Part shown: piece by piece, positions 24,647 to 34,005 of the stretch
Position numbering within the stretch: the first letter of the stretch is position 1
How the letters are laid out: each line of letters begins with the position of its first letter
Assembly (NCBI RefSeq): GCF_022348165.1
Contig: NZ_JAKRFI010000001.1
Span: 248,001 to 312,000 of the forward strand
Source: Halomonas sp. McH1-25
GTDB taxonomy: Bacteria > Pseudomonadota > Gammaproteobacteria > Pseudomonadales > Halomonadaceae
Length of the DNA stretch: 64,000 nt
Direction of reading: 5' to 3'
Program-made: the position numbers and the translations under genes
The notes under the pieces: model-generated
The model's database searches: none
What the model saw: only the letters and a program-made list of their open reading frames with translations
Told to the model about the DNA's origin: nothing

Positions 24647-24957
24647 GAACGCTCCTTGGCTTTCTGACGTGCATCGAGTGCCGCGAGCTGCTCCGGTGTG
24701 GCGGGTTGCTGGTACTTGTCCTTCCACTCGCTGTAGGGCATCCCATAGACATGTTCGCGAGCCGCTTCATAGTCGAGTTCGGTGCCTCGCTCCTGTGCAG
24801 CGGCAACCAGCCATTTGGAAAGGCAGTTACGGCAAAAGTCCGCCAGGATCATCAGATCGATGTTCTGAACGTCCTTGTTGGCATCCAAGTGCTGAAGCAA
24901 ACGCCGAAAGGCGGCCGCCTCCAGTTCGGTGCGTGTCGTATCGTCCAATTGTTGCAT
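24643..24957 (-). CDS. DUF1244 family protein
   Basis: A 104-residue protein of the DUF1244 (COG3492) family, recognised from LMILADFCRNCLSKW (two cysteines near residues 43 and 46) and YGMPYSEWKDKYQ. The function is unknown; the paired Cys and a Trp-rich core suggest metal binding. It is translationally coupled to moaB by a 4-base overlap. Confidence 0.85.
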   Translation of the reverse strand: MQQLDDTTRTELEAAAFRRLLQHLDANKDVQNIDLMILADFCRNCLSKWLVAAAQERGTELDYEAAREHVYGMPYSEWKDKYQQPATPEQLAALDARQKAKERS

Positions 24958-25010
24958 GGCAGGATTCCCCCTGATCGAGATGAGTGATGATGACCGCCGG
25001 ATCGGTCCGG

Positions 25011-25643
25011 TCAGCTCGCATCGCTACGCGTACACACGGAAAGTACGATGGCATCGTGATCGCTCGCGGACACCAGCGCATGGCCCATGTCGCTGTCAAA
25101 ATAGATGCTGTCGCCTTGCTCGAGTACCAACGGTTCGTAGAATTCGGTATATAGCCGAATGATCCCTTCGAGAACGATGAGAAACTCCTCTCCATCGTGG
25201 CGCACCCACTCGGAGAACTCTTCGAAGCGCCGCGCCCTGACAATGGTCTTGAAAGGTATCATGCGCTTTTGTGCAAGCTGCCAGGACAACAGTTCGTGCT
25301 CATAGGTCGGCGTTGGGTGCTGCTGGCCCTCGCCGACGCGGGTCAGGTCTCGCCGCCCCAACGTCCGGCTCTGCGGCTTGGGCGGGCTGAGCAACTGGGG
25401 CAGGTCGATGCCCAGCCCGCCGATGAGTTTCTGTACCGCCGTAAACGTCGGCGAGATCTGATCGTTCTCGATCTTGGACAGCGTAGAGCGGGCCAGCCCG
25501 GTACGCTGGCTGACATCCTCCAGCGTCCACTGATTGGCCAGGCGAATTTCTTTGAGTCGTTCACCCAGCCTCAGCGGCTCTACGAACGGCTTGCGACCCG
25601 AAGCAATGCGAAGCGCCGCCTCTTGATCGGTGTTGGCTGACAT
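25011..25643 (-). CDS. XRE-cupin transcriptional regulator
   Basis: A 210-residue regulator with an XRE helix-turn-helix at residues 26-82 (LGERLKEIRLANQWTLEDVS, then TGLARSTLSKIENDQISPT) and a C-terminal cupin at about 130-205 (FEEFSEWVRHDGEEFLIVLEG, then LEQGDSIYFDSDMGHALVS). Such proteins sense a small ligand through the cupin and control catabolic or transport genes. The target and ligand cannot be told from the sequence. It lies 53 bases upstream of the DUF1244 gene on the same strand. Confidence 0.88.
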   Translation of the reverse strand: MSANTDQEAALRIASGRKPFVEPLRLGERLKEIRLANQWTLEDVSQRTGLARSTLSKIENDQISPTFTAVQKLIGGLGIDLPQLLSPPKPQSRTLGRRDLTRVGEGQQHPTPTYEHELLSWQLAQKRMIPFKTIVRARRFEEFSEWVRHDGEEFLIVLEGIIRLYTEFYEPLVLEQGDSIYFDSDMGHALVSASDHDAIVLSVCTRSDAS

Positions 25644-25735
25644 GGCGGTTCACTATAGGAAATAAAGTTTCCTCGATCCTATCACAGGAACTCTCGGCAA
25701 AGGGCGGCGTAACGCGAAGCACCCTCCTCGCTCTG

Positions 25736-26689
25736 TCAAATGGCTTTTTCCTCTTCCCGAGTGTAAGGCAACCCCAGCAGCGCCTGGACATGCGCCGTTG
25801 CACTCCTGCCCAGCGCATCCAGGTCATAGCCGCCTTCCAGCACCGACACCAGCCGCTTGCCGGCATAAATGCGTGCCACGTCCATTATCAGCGTGGTGAT
25901 CCAGTGGTAGTCCTCGTCATCGAGACACAACTCGGCCATCGGATCGGCACGGTGGGCGTCGAAGCCGGCCGAGACGAGAATCAGCTCAGGCCGGTGGGCC
26001 TGCAGGGCAGGAAGCCAGTCCCGTTCGATGGCATGCCGGAAGGCCACGCTGTCGGTGCCGGAATCCAGCGGGGTGCAGACGACGTTCTCTGCCTCGGGGC
26101 GCAGGTAACGCCAAGGATAGAAAGGGTATTGGTAACTGGTGCAGATCAGCACGTCCGGGTCATTGGCAAAAATGTCGATGGTGCCGTTGCATTGATGCAC
26201 ATCGAAATCGAGGATGGCCAAGCGCTTTACGCCATACTTGGCACGCGCGTGGGCGGCCCCGACGGCCACATTGTTGTAGAAGCAGAATCCCATGGCCTCG
26301 GTGGCTTCGGCATGGTGTCCCGGCGGCCGTACGGCACAGAAGACGTTGTCGGCCTGGTGACGGTAGACCTGATCGATACCACGCACCACGGCTCCCGCGG
26401 CCAGACGAGCCACGTCGAGGCTGTGGGGATTCATGAACGTATCGTTGTCCAGGTTGATCAGGCCGTGCTCGGGCACGCATTTGCCAAGGGCGACCAAGTG
26501 GCGCTGCGGATGCACGCGAGCCAACTGCTCGTCACTGGCCTGACGCGCTTCCGATTGCATGGTCTGCTGAAGAATGCCGGCCAGGGCCATGCGTTTGCGA
26601 ATGGCTTCCAGGCGCAGGGGACTTTCCGGATGCTCCGGCCCCATATGATGCAGATCACAATGGGGGTGGGTGATAAAGGAAGTGATCAT
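25736..26689 (-). CDS. Histone deacetylase family (AcuC/HDAC-like) deacetylase
   Basis: A 317-residue zinc deacetylase; ATG 26689 has GGAGAG upstream. Catalytic-site motifs are RPPGHHAE (the two active-site His), LDFDVHQCNGT (zinc ligands Asp and His; the more usual form is DVHHGNGT), SAGFDAHRADPM (third zinc Asp) and a C-terminal LEGGYDLDALG. The family removes acetyl groups from lysines or small polyamines. It is divergent, 106 bases apart, from a Pat-type protein acetyltransferase, which suggests paired control of protein acetylation. The substrate is not known. Confidence 0.88.
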   Translation of the reverse strand: MITSFITHPHCDLHHMGPEHPESPLRLEAIRKRMALAGILQQTMQSEARQASDEQLARVHPQRHLVALGKCVPEHGLINLDNDTFMNPHSLDVARLAAGAVVRGIDQVYRHQADNVFCAVRPPGHHAEATEAMGFCFYNNVAVGAAHARAKYGVKRLAILDFDVHQCNGTIDIFANDPDVLICTSYQYPFYPWRYLRPEAENVVCTPLDSGTDSVAFRHAIERDWLPALQAHRPELILVSAGFDAHRADPMAELCLDDEDYHWITTLIMDVARIYAGKRLVSVLEGGYDLDALGRSATAHVQALLGLPYTREEEKAI

Positions 26690-26795
26690 GGCGGCTCTCC
26701 GGAACGACAAGCTGCGACATTAATTGCGCCCGATGCTTGCATGACAGTGGCAATAAGTCGTACACAAGGGATGACGATGAGCAAGGAGTCAGGTT

Positions 26796-29543
26796 GTGGG
26801 TACGCGTTTTCTACGCCATTTCTTCGAGCCGAGAACCCTCGCAGTCATCGGGGCTTCCGAAAAACCCCACTCCATGGGCGGACTGGTCATCCGTAACCTG
26901 GAGGATAGCGGGTTTCCAGGCACCATTTGGGCAGTCAATCCCAAAGGCTATGCCAAGGTATTCGAAAGGCCATGCGTTAAACGCGTGAGCGACCTGCCCG
27001 AAGTTCCCGACCTGGCGATCGTCTGCTCGCCGGTGGCCACGGTACCCAAGTTGATTCAGCAACTGGGACGCTTCGGCGTACGGGCGGCGATGGTGCTTTC
27101 CGGGGGCTCTTACCTGAACGATCAGGACGACGATGGCACCTCGATCCGCGAGCAGATGCTGGCAGCCGCCCGACGTTCGGGAATCCGTGTGCTGGGCCCT
27201 GAATGCCTTGGGTTGATCGTGCCTGGACGCAAGCTCAATGCGACCTACGCCAGTCAGCCGGTCAAGCAGGGACGCGTCGCCTACCTCGGCCAGTCGGGGA
27301 TGCTCGGCAACGCCATGATCGATTGGGCGGCGGGCCGGGGGATCGGCTTTTCGCATCTGGTGACGTTGGGGGACAGTATCGACGTGATGCTCCCCGACCT
27401 GATCGATTACATCAATCAATTTTCGCCAACGCAGGCGATCCTCCTGCATCTGGAACGTATCTTCGACTCCCAGCACTTCATGACGGCATTGCGCGACGCG
27501 TCGCGCAATCGGCTCGTGCTGGCTATAAAGAGCGGACGCACGCCGCAATCGGAGCTTTCCGATGTTCCTCCGACGCCGGGTGTCGCCAACCGCGACGTCA
27601 TCTTCGATGCCGCCCTGGCCCGTGCCGGAGTGGTGCGAGTCGACAACTCCGACGAACTCTTCGATGCCTTGGAAACGCTTTCGCGCATGAGGCCGCTGCG
27701 CGGGGACCGCCTGGCCATCGTCTCCAATGGGCTTGGCCCGGCACTGCTGGCCATCGATAAGCTCATCACGGCGGGAGGCAAGCTGGCGGAATTCACCGAC
27801 CAGACCCGCCAGGCACTGGTCAAAGGGGATTTCGATGTCAGCCTGCCCGGGCGCAACCCGGTCGACCTAGGTGGCAATGCGCGGCCGGAGCGCTTCGTGG
27901 AGGCGTTGGAGATCGTCGCCAACGACCCCGGCGTGGATAGCGTCTTGGTCGTTCATGCCCCGACACGCATGGCCCCTTCGAAGACCACGGCAGAGGCGTT
28001 GGTCGCCAATCGCAGGCGCTTCAAGCGCAACCTGCTGACTAGCTGGATGGGGCTCGAGGAAGCCTTGTCAGCGCGCCATGAATGCAACCTCGCGGGCATA
28101 CCGACTTACATATCTCCTGAAAAGGCCGTAAAGGCCTTCATGCACATGGTGGATTACCAGCGTGTCCAGGCCTTGTTGCAGGAAACGCCCCCCAGCTTGC
28201 CCTTCGCCACGACCCCGGAAATTCGCGCCCGTTGTCATCGCCTGATCGAGGCTGCCAAGGAACGCGGAAGAGACCAGCTGACTCATGAAGAAACCGGCAA
28301 GGTCCTCGAAGCGTACGGAATTCCCACCGCCCCGAGCTGCTATGTGTTTTCCGCCGAGGAGGGTGCGGCACGTGCAGTGGAGTTCGAGGGGCGCATGGCT
28401 CTGAAAGTGGTCCACGAACACAACTGTGTGCCTTATCGATACCGCAAGCATCCTCACAAGTTGTCGTCGGGACTGCTGCAGGATCTTCATACCCCCGAGC
28501 AGGTCGCTGAAGGGGTGCGGCAACTGGGCGACAAGGTTCGTGAGAAGTTCCCTGACGTTTGTATCTATAGCTACTGTCTGCAGGCCATGCAGCGTGGCAA
28601 GCATTCCATGCAATTGTGCGCCGGGATCACTCGCGATCCCATTTTCGGCCCGATCATCGTCTTCGGCATCGGTGGCTACAAAGTCAACGTCCTTGCCGAT
28701 CGCCATGTGGCGCTACCGCCGTTGAACATGACACTCGCCAACGACCTGGTGTCCCATACCCATGCCGCCAAGTTGATACTGGAGCATTCACGCACTCCCC
28801 AGCGCGACATAAATCGCCTGTGCCAGCTACTCGTGAAACTATCTCAAATCGCGTCCGATTTGCCCGAGCTCAAGGGGCTCGAAATCAATCCGCTGCTACT
28901 CAATCGCGACGGACTGGTGGCGGTCGATTTCGCCATGGATCTGGGTACTCCGGCACGACATGCAATCATGCCGTATCCGGAAGAATTGCGTGAATGGTTG
29001 ATGTTGAAGAATGGAATGCAAGTCGAGATCCGCCCCATCCGCGGCGAGGACGCACCGCTGATCACCGGTTTTCATTCCCAACTCTCCGAAGAGAGCATTC
29101 GTTTTCGCTACTTCCATAACAAGGCCGATCTGACCAAGCGCGACCTGTCGATCCTGGCGCAGATCAATTACGACCGGCAGATGGCTTTCATCGCCGAGCA
29201 CGTTCGCGACGACGACAGCAAGGAAATGCTGGGGGTCGTCAGGGTGTGGAACGACCCCGACAATATTCGCACCGAATTTTCCATCATCATCCGCGACGAT
29301 CTTCAAGGGCAAGGCCTGGGCAGTGCACTGATGAACAAGATGATCCGCTACTGCAAGGGGGTCGGCACGCTGGAAATGGTCGGCAAGATCATGGTCGATA
29401 ACCATCCGATGCGTGCGCTCATGAAGCACCTCGGTTTTACCCTGCATTACAACATGGAGGAGCAGGTCGTGGATGCCGTACTGCGCCTCAACGAGCCTAC
29501 CAGCGAATGGCAGCGGCACCGCCTGGAAAACCAGGCGTACTGA
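26796..29543 (+). CDS. Pat/YfiQ-type protein lysine acetyltransferase (acyl-CoA synthetase-like + GNAT)
   Basis: A 915-residue fusion starting at GTG 26796 with AAGGAG at 26783-26788. The order is: CoA-binding domain (1-140; TLAVIGASEKPHSMGGLVIR), succinyl-CoA-ligase-like domains (about 150-470), ATP-grasp-like domain (about 495-710), and a C-terminal GNAT acetyltransferase (about 740-900) with DLQGQGLGSALMNKMI as the acetyl-CoA loop. E. coli PatZ has the same layout (886 residues) and acetylates proteins such as acetyl-CoA synthetase. It is divergent from the HDAC-like gene. Confidence 0.92.
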   Translation: MGTRFLRHFFEPRTLAVIGASEKPHSMGGLVIRNLEDSGFPGTIWAVNPKGYAKVFERPCVKRVSDLPEVPDLAIVCSPVATVPKLIQQLGRFGVRAAMVLSGGSYLNDQDDDGTSIREQMLAAARRSGIRVLGPECLGLIVPGRKLNATYASQPVKQGRVAYLGQSGMLGNAMIDWAAGRGIGFSHLVTLGDSIDVMLPDLIDYINQFSPTQAILLHLERIFDSQHFMTALRDASRNRLVLAIKSGRTPQSELSDVPPTPGVANRDVIFDAALARAGVVRVDNSDELFDALETLSRMRPLRGDRLAIVSNGLGPALLAIDKLITAGGKLAEFTDQTRQALVKGDFDVSLPGRNPVDLGGNARPERFVEALEIVANDPGVDSVLVVHAPTRMAPSKTTAEALVANRRRFKRNLLTSWMGLEEALSARHECNLAGIPTYISPEKAVKAFMHMVDYQRVQALLQETPPSLPFATTPEIRARCHRLIEAAKERGRDQLTHEETGKVLEAYGIPTAPSCYVFSAEEGAARAVEFEGRMALKVVHEHNCVPYRYRKHPHKLSSGLLQDLHTPEQVAEGVRQLGDKVREKFPDVCIYSYCLQAMQRGKHSMQLCAGITRDPIFGPIIVFGIGGYKVNVLADRHVALPPLNMTLANDLVSHTHAAKLILEHSRTPQRDINRLCQLLVKLSQIASDLPELKGLEINPLLLNRDGLVAVDFAMDLGTPARHAIMPYPEELREWLMLKNGMQVEIRPIRGEDAPLITGFHSQLSEESIRFRYFHNKADLTKRDLSILAQINYDRQMAFIAEHVRDDDSKEMLGVVRVWNDPDNIRTEFSIIIRDDLQGQGLGSALMNKMIRYCKGVGTLEMVGKIMVDNHPMRALMKHLGFTLHYNMEEQVVDAVLRLNEPTSEWQRHRLENQAY

Positions 29544-29829
29544 GCGCAAGCCCGGTCGGGTTCACACTCGCGCAGCTGTGGCATCGCCTGACTCGGAAAC
29601 GTTCAAAAATGCTCCAGAAGCCCACAATGGCAGGCCCGGGTTATTGAACCGTTGATCAACCATCAGAGTTTCTGATTTGCCCAGCTTTGAATAAAACCGT
29701 ATGATTGCTTTTCCATAACGATTTATTATTGTCGCGGCGCTAAAGCATCGCACTGCGCTATGGTTTAGCGATTGGCCCGACCCGGGCGCGCCGTCGACAG
29801 GAACCGAAGGGCGACATACGGACAAGCCG
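29544..29829. promoter_or_regulatory. Intergenic region before the betaine transporter operon
   Basis: This 286-base gap contains an AT-rich patch at 29690-29735. TTGCTT (29705-29710) and TATTGT (29727-29732), spaced 16 bases, could be a promoter for proVWX; the match is modest. No clear hairpin or gene is visible. Osmotic control is expected from the operon's job but cannot be seen here. Confidence 0.3.
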
Positions 29830-31035
29830 ATGAGCGACAATACACAACAGACCAAGATTCAGGTGCGCGGCCTGAGCAAGGTCTTTGGCAATCAGCCGAA
29901 GAAAGCGCTCGAGTTACGTGACCAAGGGCTCAAACGACCCGAAATTCTCGAAAAGACGGGGCAGACGCTAGGCCTTTCCAACATCAGCTTCGATGTCAAG
30001 GAAGGGGAGTTACTTGTCATCATGGGCCTGTCCGGCTCCGGCAAGTCGACCCTGATTCGCTGCCTGAATCGGCTGATCGAGCCGACCGAAGGCGACATTA
30101 TCATCGGTGGCGAGAACATTCCCAAGCTCAGCGACAAGGAGCTGCTCGAATGTCGTCGCCGCCACTTTTCGATGGTCTTTCAGCATTTCGCGCTGTTTCC
30201 TCATCGTAGTGTGCAGCTCAATGCCGAGTATGGCCTGGAAATTCGCGGAGTCGACAAGGCCGAACGTGCCCAAAAGGCACGTGCTGCACTCAAGCAGGTC
30301 GGCCTGGATGGATGGGAAGATGCTTTTCCCAATCAACTGTCGGGAGGCATGCAACAGCGTGTCGGCCTGGCCCGTGCCCTGGCCAACGACTCGACGGTCC
30401 TGCTCATGGACGAGGCGTTTTCGGCACTCGATCCGTTGATTCGCAAGGACATGCAGCAGGAGCTGCTCGAACTCCAGCATCGCATGAAGAAAACCACCAT
30501 CTTCATCACGCATGATCTGGATGAAGCCCTCAACATTGGCGATCGCATCATCCTGCTCAAGGATGGGGAAATCGTTCAGATCGGCACGCCGGAAGAAATT
30601 CTGACGCAGCCCGCCGATGACTATGTGGCGCGCTTCATCGAAGGCGTCGATATGTCTCGTGTTTTGACTGCTCGCCACGCCATGCGGCCGGTGCGGGCGA
30701 CGGCAAAGTCCGACGACGGTCCCAGAACCGTGCTGCACAAGCTCAGCGAGAACGGCCTCGACTCCATTTACGTGACCAATCGCGAACGCAAGTTGATAGG
30801 CCTGATCGAAGCCGATGACGCCAACCGGGCGGCGCGCGAAGGCAGGAATACCTTGGAGGGGATAATCAGCGACGACTTCCCACGCGTCGGCCCCGACGAG
30901 CCACTGCATAACCTGTTCGCCATGTTCAATGAGAAGAGCTTTCCGATTGCCGTTATCGATGATGATCAGCGACTCCTCGGCGTCGTGGTCAAGGGTGCCG
31001 TACTGGCGGAACTGGCTGAAGCAGGAGAACACTGA
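29830..31035 (+). CDS. proV: Glycine betaine/proline ABC transporter, ATP-binding subunit
   Basis: A 401-residue ATPase like E. coli ProV (400). It has an N-terminal extension with a repeated helix (EKTGQTLGLSNISF), Walker A GLSGSGKST near residue 70, signature LSGGMQQRVGLA, Walker B LLMDEAFSALDP and the H-loop FITHDLDEAL. The C-terminal 120 residues carry two CBS-like segments (ISDDFPRVGPDEPLHNLFAM). It powers uptake of osmoprotectants and shares one base with proW, so translation is coupled. It is a natural partner of the ectoine genes in salt adaptation. Confidence 0.93.
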   Translation: MSDNTQQTKIQVRGLSKVFGNQPKKALELRDQGLKRPEILEKTGQTLGLSNISFDVKEGELLVIMGLSGSGKSTLIRCLNRLIEPTEGDIIIGGENIPKLSDKELLECRRRHFSMVFQHFALFPHRSVQLNAEYGLEIRGVDKAERAQKARAALKQVGLDGWEDAFPNQLSGGMQQRVGLARALANDSTVLLMDEAFSALDPLIRKDMQQELLELQHRMKKTTIFITHDLDEALNIGDRIILLKDGEIVQIGTPEEILTQPADDYVARFIEGVDMSRVLTARHAMRPVRATAKSDDGPRTVLHKLSENGLDSIYVTNRERKLIGLIEADDANRAAREGRNTLEGIISDDFPRVGPDEPLHNLFAMFNEKSFPIAVIDDDQRLLGVVVKGAVLAELAEAGEH

Positions 31036-31877
31036 TGGCTATCGACATTCCTCGTATTCCGCTGGGCGACTGGATCGAAGGCGGGCTCGACTTTCTCACC
31101 TCTGAATATTCGATGGTGACGCGCGGCATTTCGCGTTTCACCCAGACCGGCATCAATGCCTTGAACGATGCCCTCATGTGGATGCCCGTATGGGCGCTCA
31201 TGGCACTGATCGGTCTGCTGTGCTGGCGGCTGTCTGGCATTCGCCTGGCTGTCGGCTCGGTACTCGGCTTGCTGCTGATCTGGAATCTGGGGCTCTGGGA
31301 TCCGATGATCGAGTCGCTGACACTGGTCGTCATCGCTACGCTCGTCGCGGTGATCATCGCCTTGCCGCTCGGGATCCTCGCGGCAGTGTCCGACCGGTTC
31401 TACAGTCTGATCATGCCGATACTCGACTTCATGCAGACCATGCCGGCCTTCGTTTACTTGATTCCGGCTATCCCGTTCTTCGGCATCGGCTCCGTCTCGG
31501 CCATATTTGCCACAGTGATCTTTTCCATGCCACCGGCCATCCGCTTCACGACGCTAGGTATCCGCCAAGTTCCCAAGGACCTGGTCGAAGCGGCGGATGC
31601 CTTCGGCTCGACACGCAGTCAGAAGCTGATCAAGGTACAGTTGCCGCTCTCGCTACCCACCATCATGGCGGGCATCAATCAGACCATCATGCTGGCCCTG
31701 TCGATGGTCGTCATCGCAGCCATGATCGGCGCCGATGGTCTCGGTAACGAGGTCTGGAAAGCCATCCAGCGTTTGCGCCCCGGCGATGGTTTCGAGGCCG
31801 GCATTGCGGTAGTCATTCTGGCCATGATCCTGGACCGCCTGACCCAGGCTCTGCGCCATGGCAAAAAAGCAAAATAA
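31035..31877 (+). CDS. proW: Glycine betaine/proline ABC transporter, permease subunit
   Basis: A 280-residue membrane protein with an amphipathic N-terminus and six or so helices. The EAA loop, EAADAFGSTRSQKLIKVQLP followed by LSLPTIMAGINQ, is where the ATPase docks. E. coli ProW is 354 residues; this one has a shorter N-terminal region, as in many OpuA-like permeases. Its ATG overlaps the proV stop. Confidence 0.92.
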   Translation: MAIDIPRIPLGDWIEGGLDFLTSEYSMVTRGISRFTQTGINALNDALMWMPVWALMALIGLLCWRLSGIRLAVGSVLGLLLIWNLGLWDPMIESLTLVVIATLVAVIIALPLGILAAVSDRFYSLIMPILDFMQTMPAFVYLIPAIPFFGIGSVSAIFATVIFSMPPAIRFTTLGIRQVPKDLVEAADAFGSTRSQKLIKVQLPLSLPTIMAGINQTIMLALSMVVIAAMIGADGLGNEVWKAIQRLRPGDGFEAGIAVVILAMILDRLTQALRHGKKAK

Positions 31878-31975
31878 CAACGCTGTAAGGCCCGGCCTGA
31901 TCACAGGCCGGTAAAAGCGGGCGTCGGCCATCTATCGGCCGGTGACTCGACCATGTCATCCAGAAGGGAAAAGTG

Positions 31976-32860
31976 ATGAAAACGATAAACGCTCTATCTC
32001 GCGCCGTTCGCTACGGCTCCGTGTTGATGGTAGCTGGCATCGGTTTCGCCGCCGGGACAGGCCAGGCACAGGAACAGGACAAGGGAACGGTCGAACTGGC
32101 TTATGTGGAATGGTCTTCCGAGGTGGCCTCGACCAATGTGGTGCGTGCCGTCCTTGAGCAGATGGGCTACGAGGTGGAAATGTCGTCGCTCTCTGCCGCT
32201 GCAATGTGGCAGGCGGTAGCTTACGGTGATGCCGACGCCATGGTGGCGGCATGGTTGCCGACCACGCATGAAGACTACTATGAGCAGACCAAGGATCAGG
32301 TGACCGACCTGGGACCCAACCTGAATGGCACCAAGCTGGGTCTCGTGGCACCCGCTTACACCGATATCGATTCCATCGATCAGTTGGCCGACAAGGCCGG
32401 CACCATCAACGGCGAAATTATCGGTATCGATCCCGGCGCCGGCCTAATGGGTCTGACCGAGGAAGCGATGGACGAATATGAGCTGCAAGACGCTATTGAA
32501 TTACAGTCAGGCAGCGGAGCGACGATGACCGCGGCCTTACAAGCCGCAATCAACAACCAGGAAGATATCGTCGTGACCGGCTGGACACCGCACTGGATGT
32601 TCGCTCGCTGGGATCTGAAGTATCTCGACGATCCCAAGAACGTCTATGGCGGTGCCGAGCAGATCAATACCATCGCGCGTCAGGGCCTGCAGGAAGATAT
32701 GCCAGAAGTTTATGCTTTCCTGGATAATTTTTCCTGGACGCCCGAGCAGATGGGCGAGGTCATGCTGATGAATCAGCAAGAAGACAGCGACCCCTACGAA
32801 AACGCCAAGCAGTGGGTGGAAGAGAACCAGGACGTCGTGTCCGAATGGCTCGGGAAATAA
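31976..32860 (+). CDS. proX: Glycine betaine/proline ABC transporter, periplasmic binding protein
   Basis: A 294-residue protein with a signal peptide (MKTINALSRAVRYGSVLMVA, cleavage near GQAQ) and an OpuAC-type substrate-binding domain. Aromatic residues in YVEWSSEVAST and GWTPHWMFARW fit the Trp/Tyr cage that binds quaternary ammonium groups. I prefer ATG 31976 to the GTG three bases upstream; AGAAGGG lies before it. It follows proW by about 100 bases and is closed by a strong terminator. Confidence 0.9.
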   Translation: MKTINALSRAVRYGSVLMVAGIGFAAGTGQAQEQDKGTVELAYVEWSSEVASTNVVRAVLEQMGYEVEMSSLSAAAMWQAVAYGDADAMVAAWLPTTHEDYYEQTKDQVTDLGPNLNGTKLGLVAPAYTDIDSIDQLADKAGTINGEIIGIDPGAGLMGLTEEAMDEYELQDAIELQSGSGATMTAALQAAINNQEDIVVTGWTPHWMFARWDLKYLDDPKNVYGGAEQINTIARQGLQEDMPEVYAFLDNFSWTPEQMGEVMLMNQQEDSDPYENAKQWVEENQDVVSEWLGK

Positions 32861-32886
32861 GCCGTTCCTCGATCAGCCATAAAACG

Positions 32887-32914
32887 ACGCCCGACCATCA
32901 GGTCGGGCGTTTTT
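32887..32914. terminator. Bidirectional rho-independent terminator
   Basis: ACGCCCGACC (32887-32896) and GGTCGGGCGT (32901-32910) make a perfect 10-bp stem with loop ATCA, followed by TTTT on the plus side and preceded by AAAAC for the minus side. It separates proX from the convergent pdxH. Confidence 0.88.
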
Positions 32915-32936
32915 CATGGCGGGACCGAATGAGTCG

Positions 32937-33581
32937 TCAGGGAGCCAGCCGCACTTTCAACCAGCCATGACCTTCGTGACGGCTGTAGCGCAGCCGGTCG
33001 TGCAGGCGGTCCTGCTGGCCTTGCCAGAATTCGATCATGGACGGTTCGATGCGATATCCGCCCCAGTGATTGGGGCGCTTGACCGGCTGGCCATCGTAGA
33101 CCTGCTCGAAGCGATGCTTGCGCTCCTCCAACCAGCTACGGTCGGGAATCTCCACGCTTTGCTGCGAAATCCAGGCACTCAGCTGGCTATTGCGCGGACG
33201 GCTGAGAAAATACGCCTCCGATTCCTGAGCATCGATCTGCCATACCCGACCTTCGATGCGTACCTGGCGCTGGATCGTCGGCCACCAGAAGACCAGAGCC
33301 GCATGCGGCACGTTGGCCAGCTCGCTGCCCTTGTGGCTCTGATAGTTGGTATAAAACACAACGCCCTGGTCATCGATACCTTTCAGGAGCACGATTCTGG
33401 CATGTGGCAAGCCCTGGCTGTCGACGGTAGCCAATGTCATGGCATTGGCGTCGTAGGGCTCATTTTCCAGAGCGAGTGCCAGCCAATCCTGAAACAGTGG
33501 CAACGGTGTATCGGGCGACGTCGATGTATCCAGGTCGTCCCCGGTATAATTGCGTCGGACATCGGCAATATCGCGAATCAT
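32937..33581 (-). CDS. pdxH: Pyridoxine/pyridoxamine 5'-phosphate oxidase
   Basis: A 214-residue FMN enzyme making pyridoxal phosphate; E. coli PdxH is 218. ATG 33581 has AGGAGAG upstream. Family motifs include MTLATVDSQGLPHARIVLLKG, FYTNYQSHKGSELANVP (FMN phosphate and PLP contacts), RQVRIEGRVW and the C-terminal NHWGGYRIEP...FWQGQQDRLHDR. A longer frame upstream has no support. It is a single gene. Confidence 0.94.
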   Translation of the reverse strand: MIRDIADVRRNYTGDDLDTSTSPDTPLPLFQDWLALALENEPYDANAMTLATVDSQGLPHARIVLLKGIDDQGVVFYTNYQSHKGSELANVPHAALVFWWPTIQRQVRIEGRVWQIDAQESEAYFLSRPRNSQLSAWISQQSVEIPDRSWLEERKHRFEQVYDGQPVKRPNHWGGYRIEPSMIEFWQGQQDRLHDRLRYSRHEGHGWLKVRLAP

Positions 33582-33651
33582 GGCGCTCTCCTGACGTTTT
33601 CCCTTCATCTTCGCCGCTGTCGGCGTTGGGCTCAAGATGAATTGTTTTGGC

Positions 33652-34005
33652 TCAACCCGGCACGAACCAGCCCAGTTGGATCATGGCCATATAAAGTCCA
33701 GTGCCACCGATGATCGATAGCAAGGCATTGCGTCGCCAGACATGCAGGACCGCCACGCTGATGGACGCAACGATAAGCGGCAAGCCGTTTTCTCCGCCAT
33801 TGAGGCTTCCCTCTGCCAGTGGTCGAAAGTTACGTAGCGCATAGATCACCAGAATCAGCATGACCGCCGGAGGCAGAAACTTACCCAGGTGCAGAATCAA
33901 AGGATGCTCGGCATGCCGCGACAGGGCGACGAACGGCAGCACGCGCGTCGCGAATGTCGCCAGGGCGCACACGGCAATGACCAACAACAGCATAGTCTCA
34001 CTCAT
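33652..34005 (-). CDS. azlD: AzlD-type small subunit of branched-chain amino acid exporter
   Basis: A 117-residue membrane protein with four helices. ATFATRVLPFVAL near residue 17 and LGKFLPPAVMLILVIYALRN are AzlD signatures. It works with AzlC as an exporter of branched-chain amino acids or their analogues. Its start overlaps the azlC stop by 4 bases. Confidence 0.85.
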   Translation of the reverse strand: MSETMLLLVIAVCALATFATRVLPFVALSRHAEHPLILHLGKFLPPAVMLILVIYALRNFRPLAEGSLNGGENGLPLIVASISVAVLHVWRRNALLSIIGGTGLYMAMIQLGWFVPG

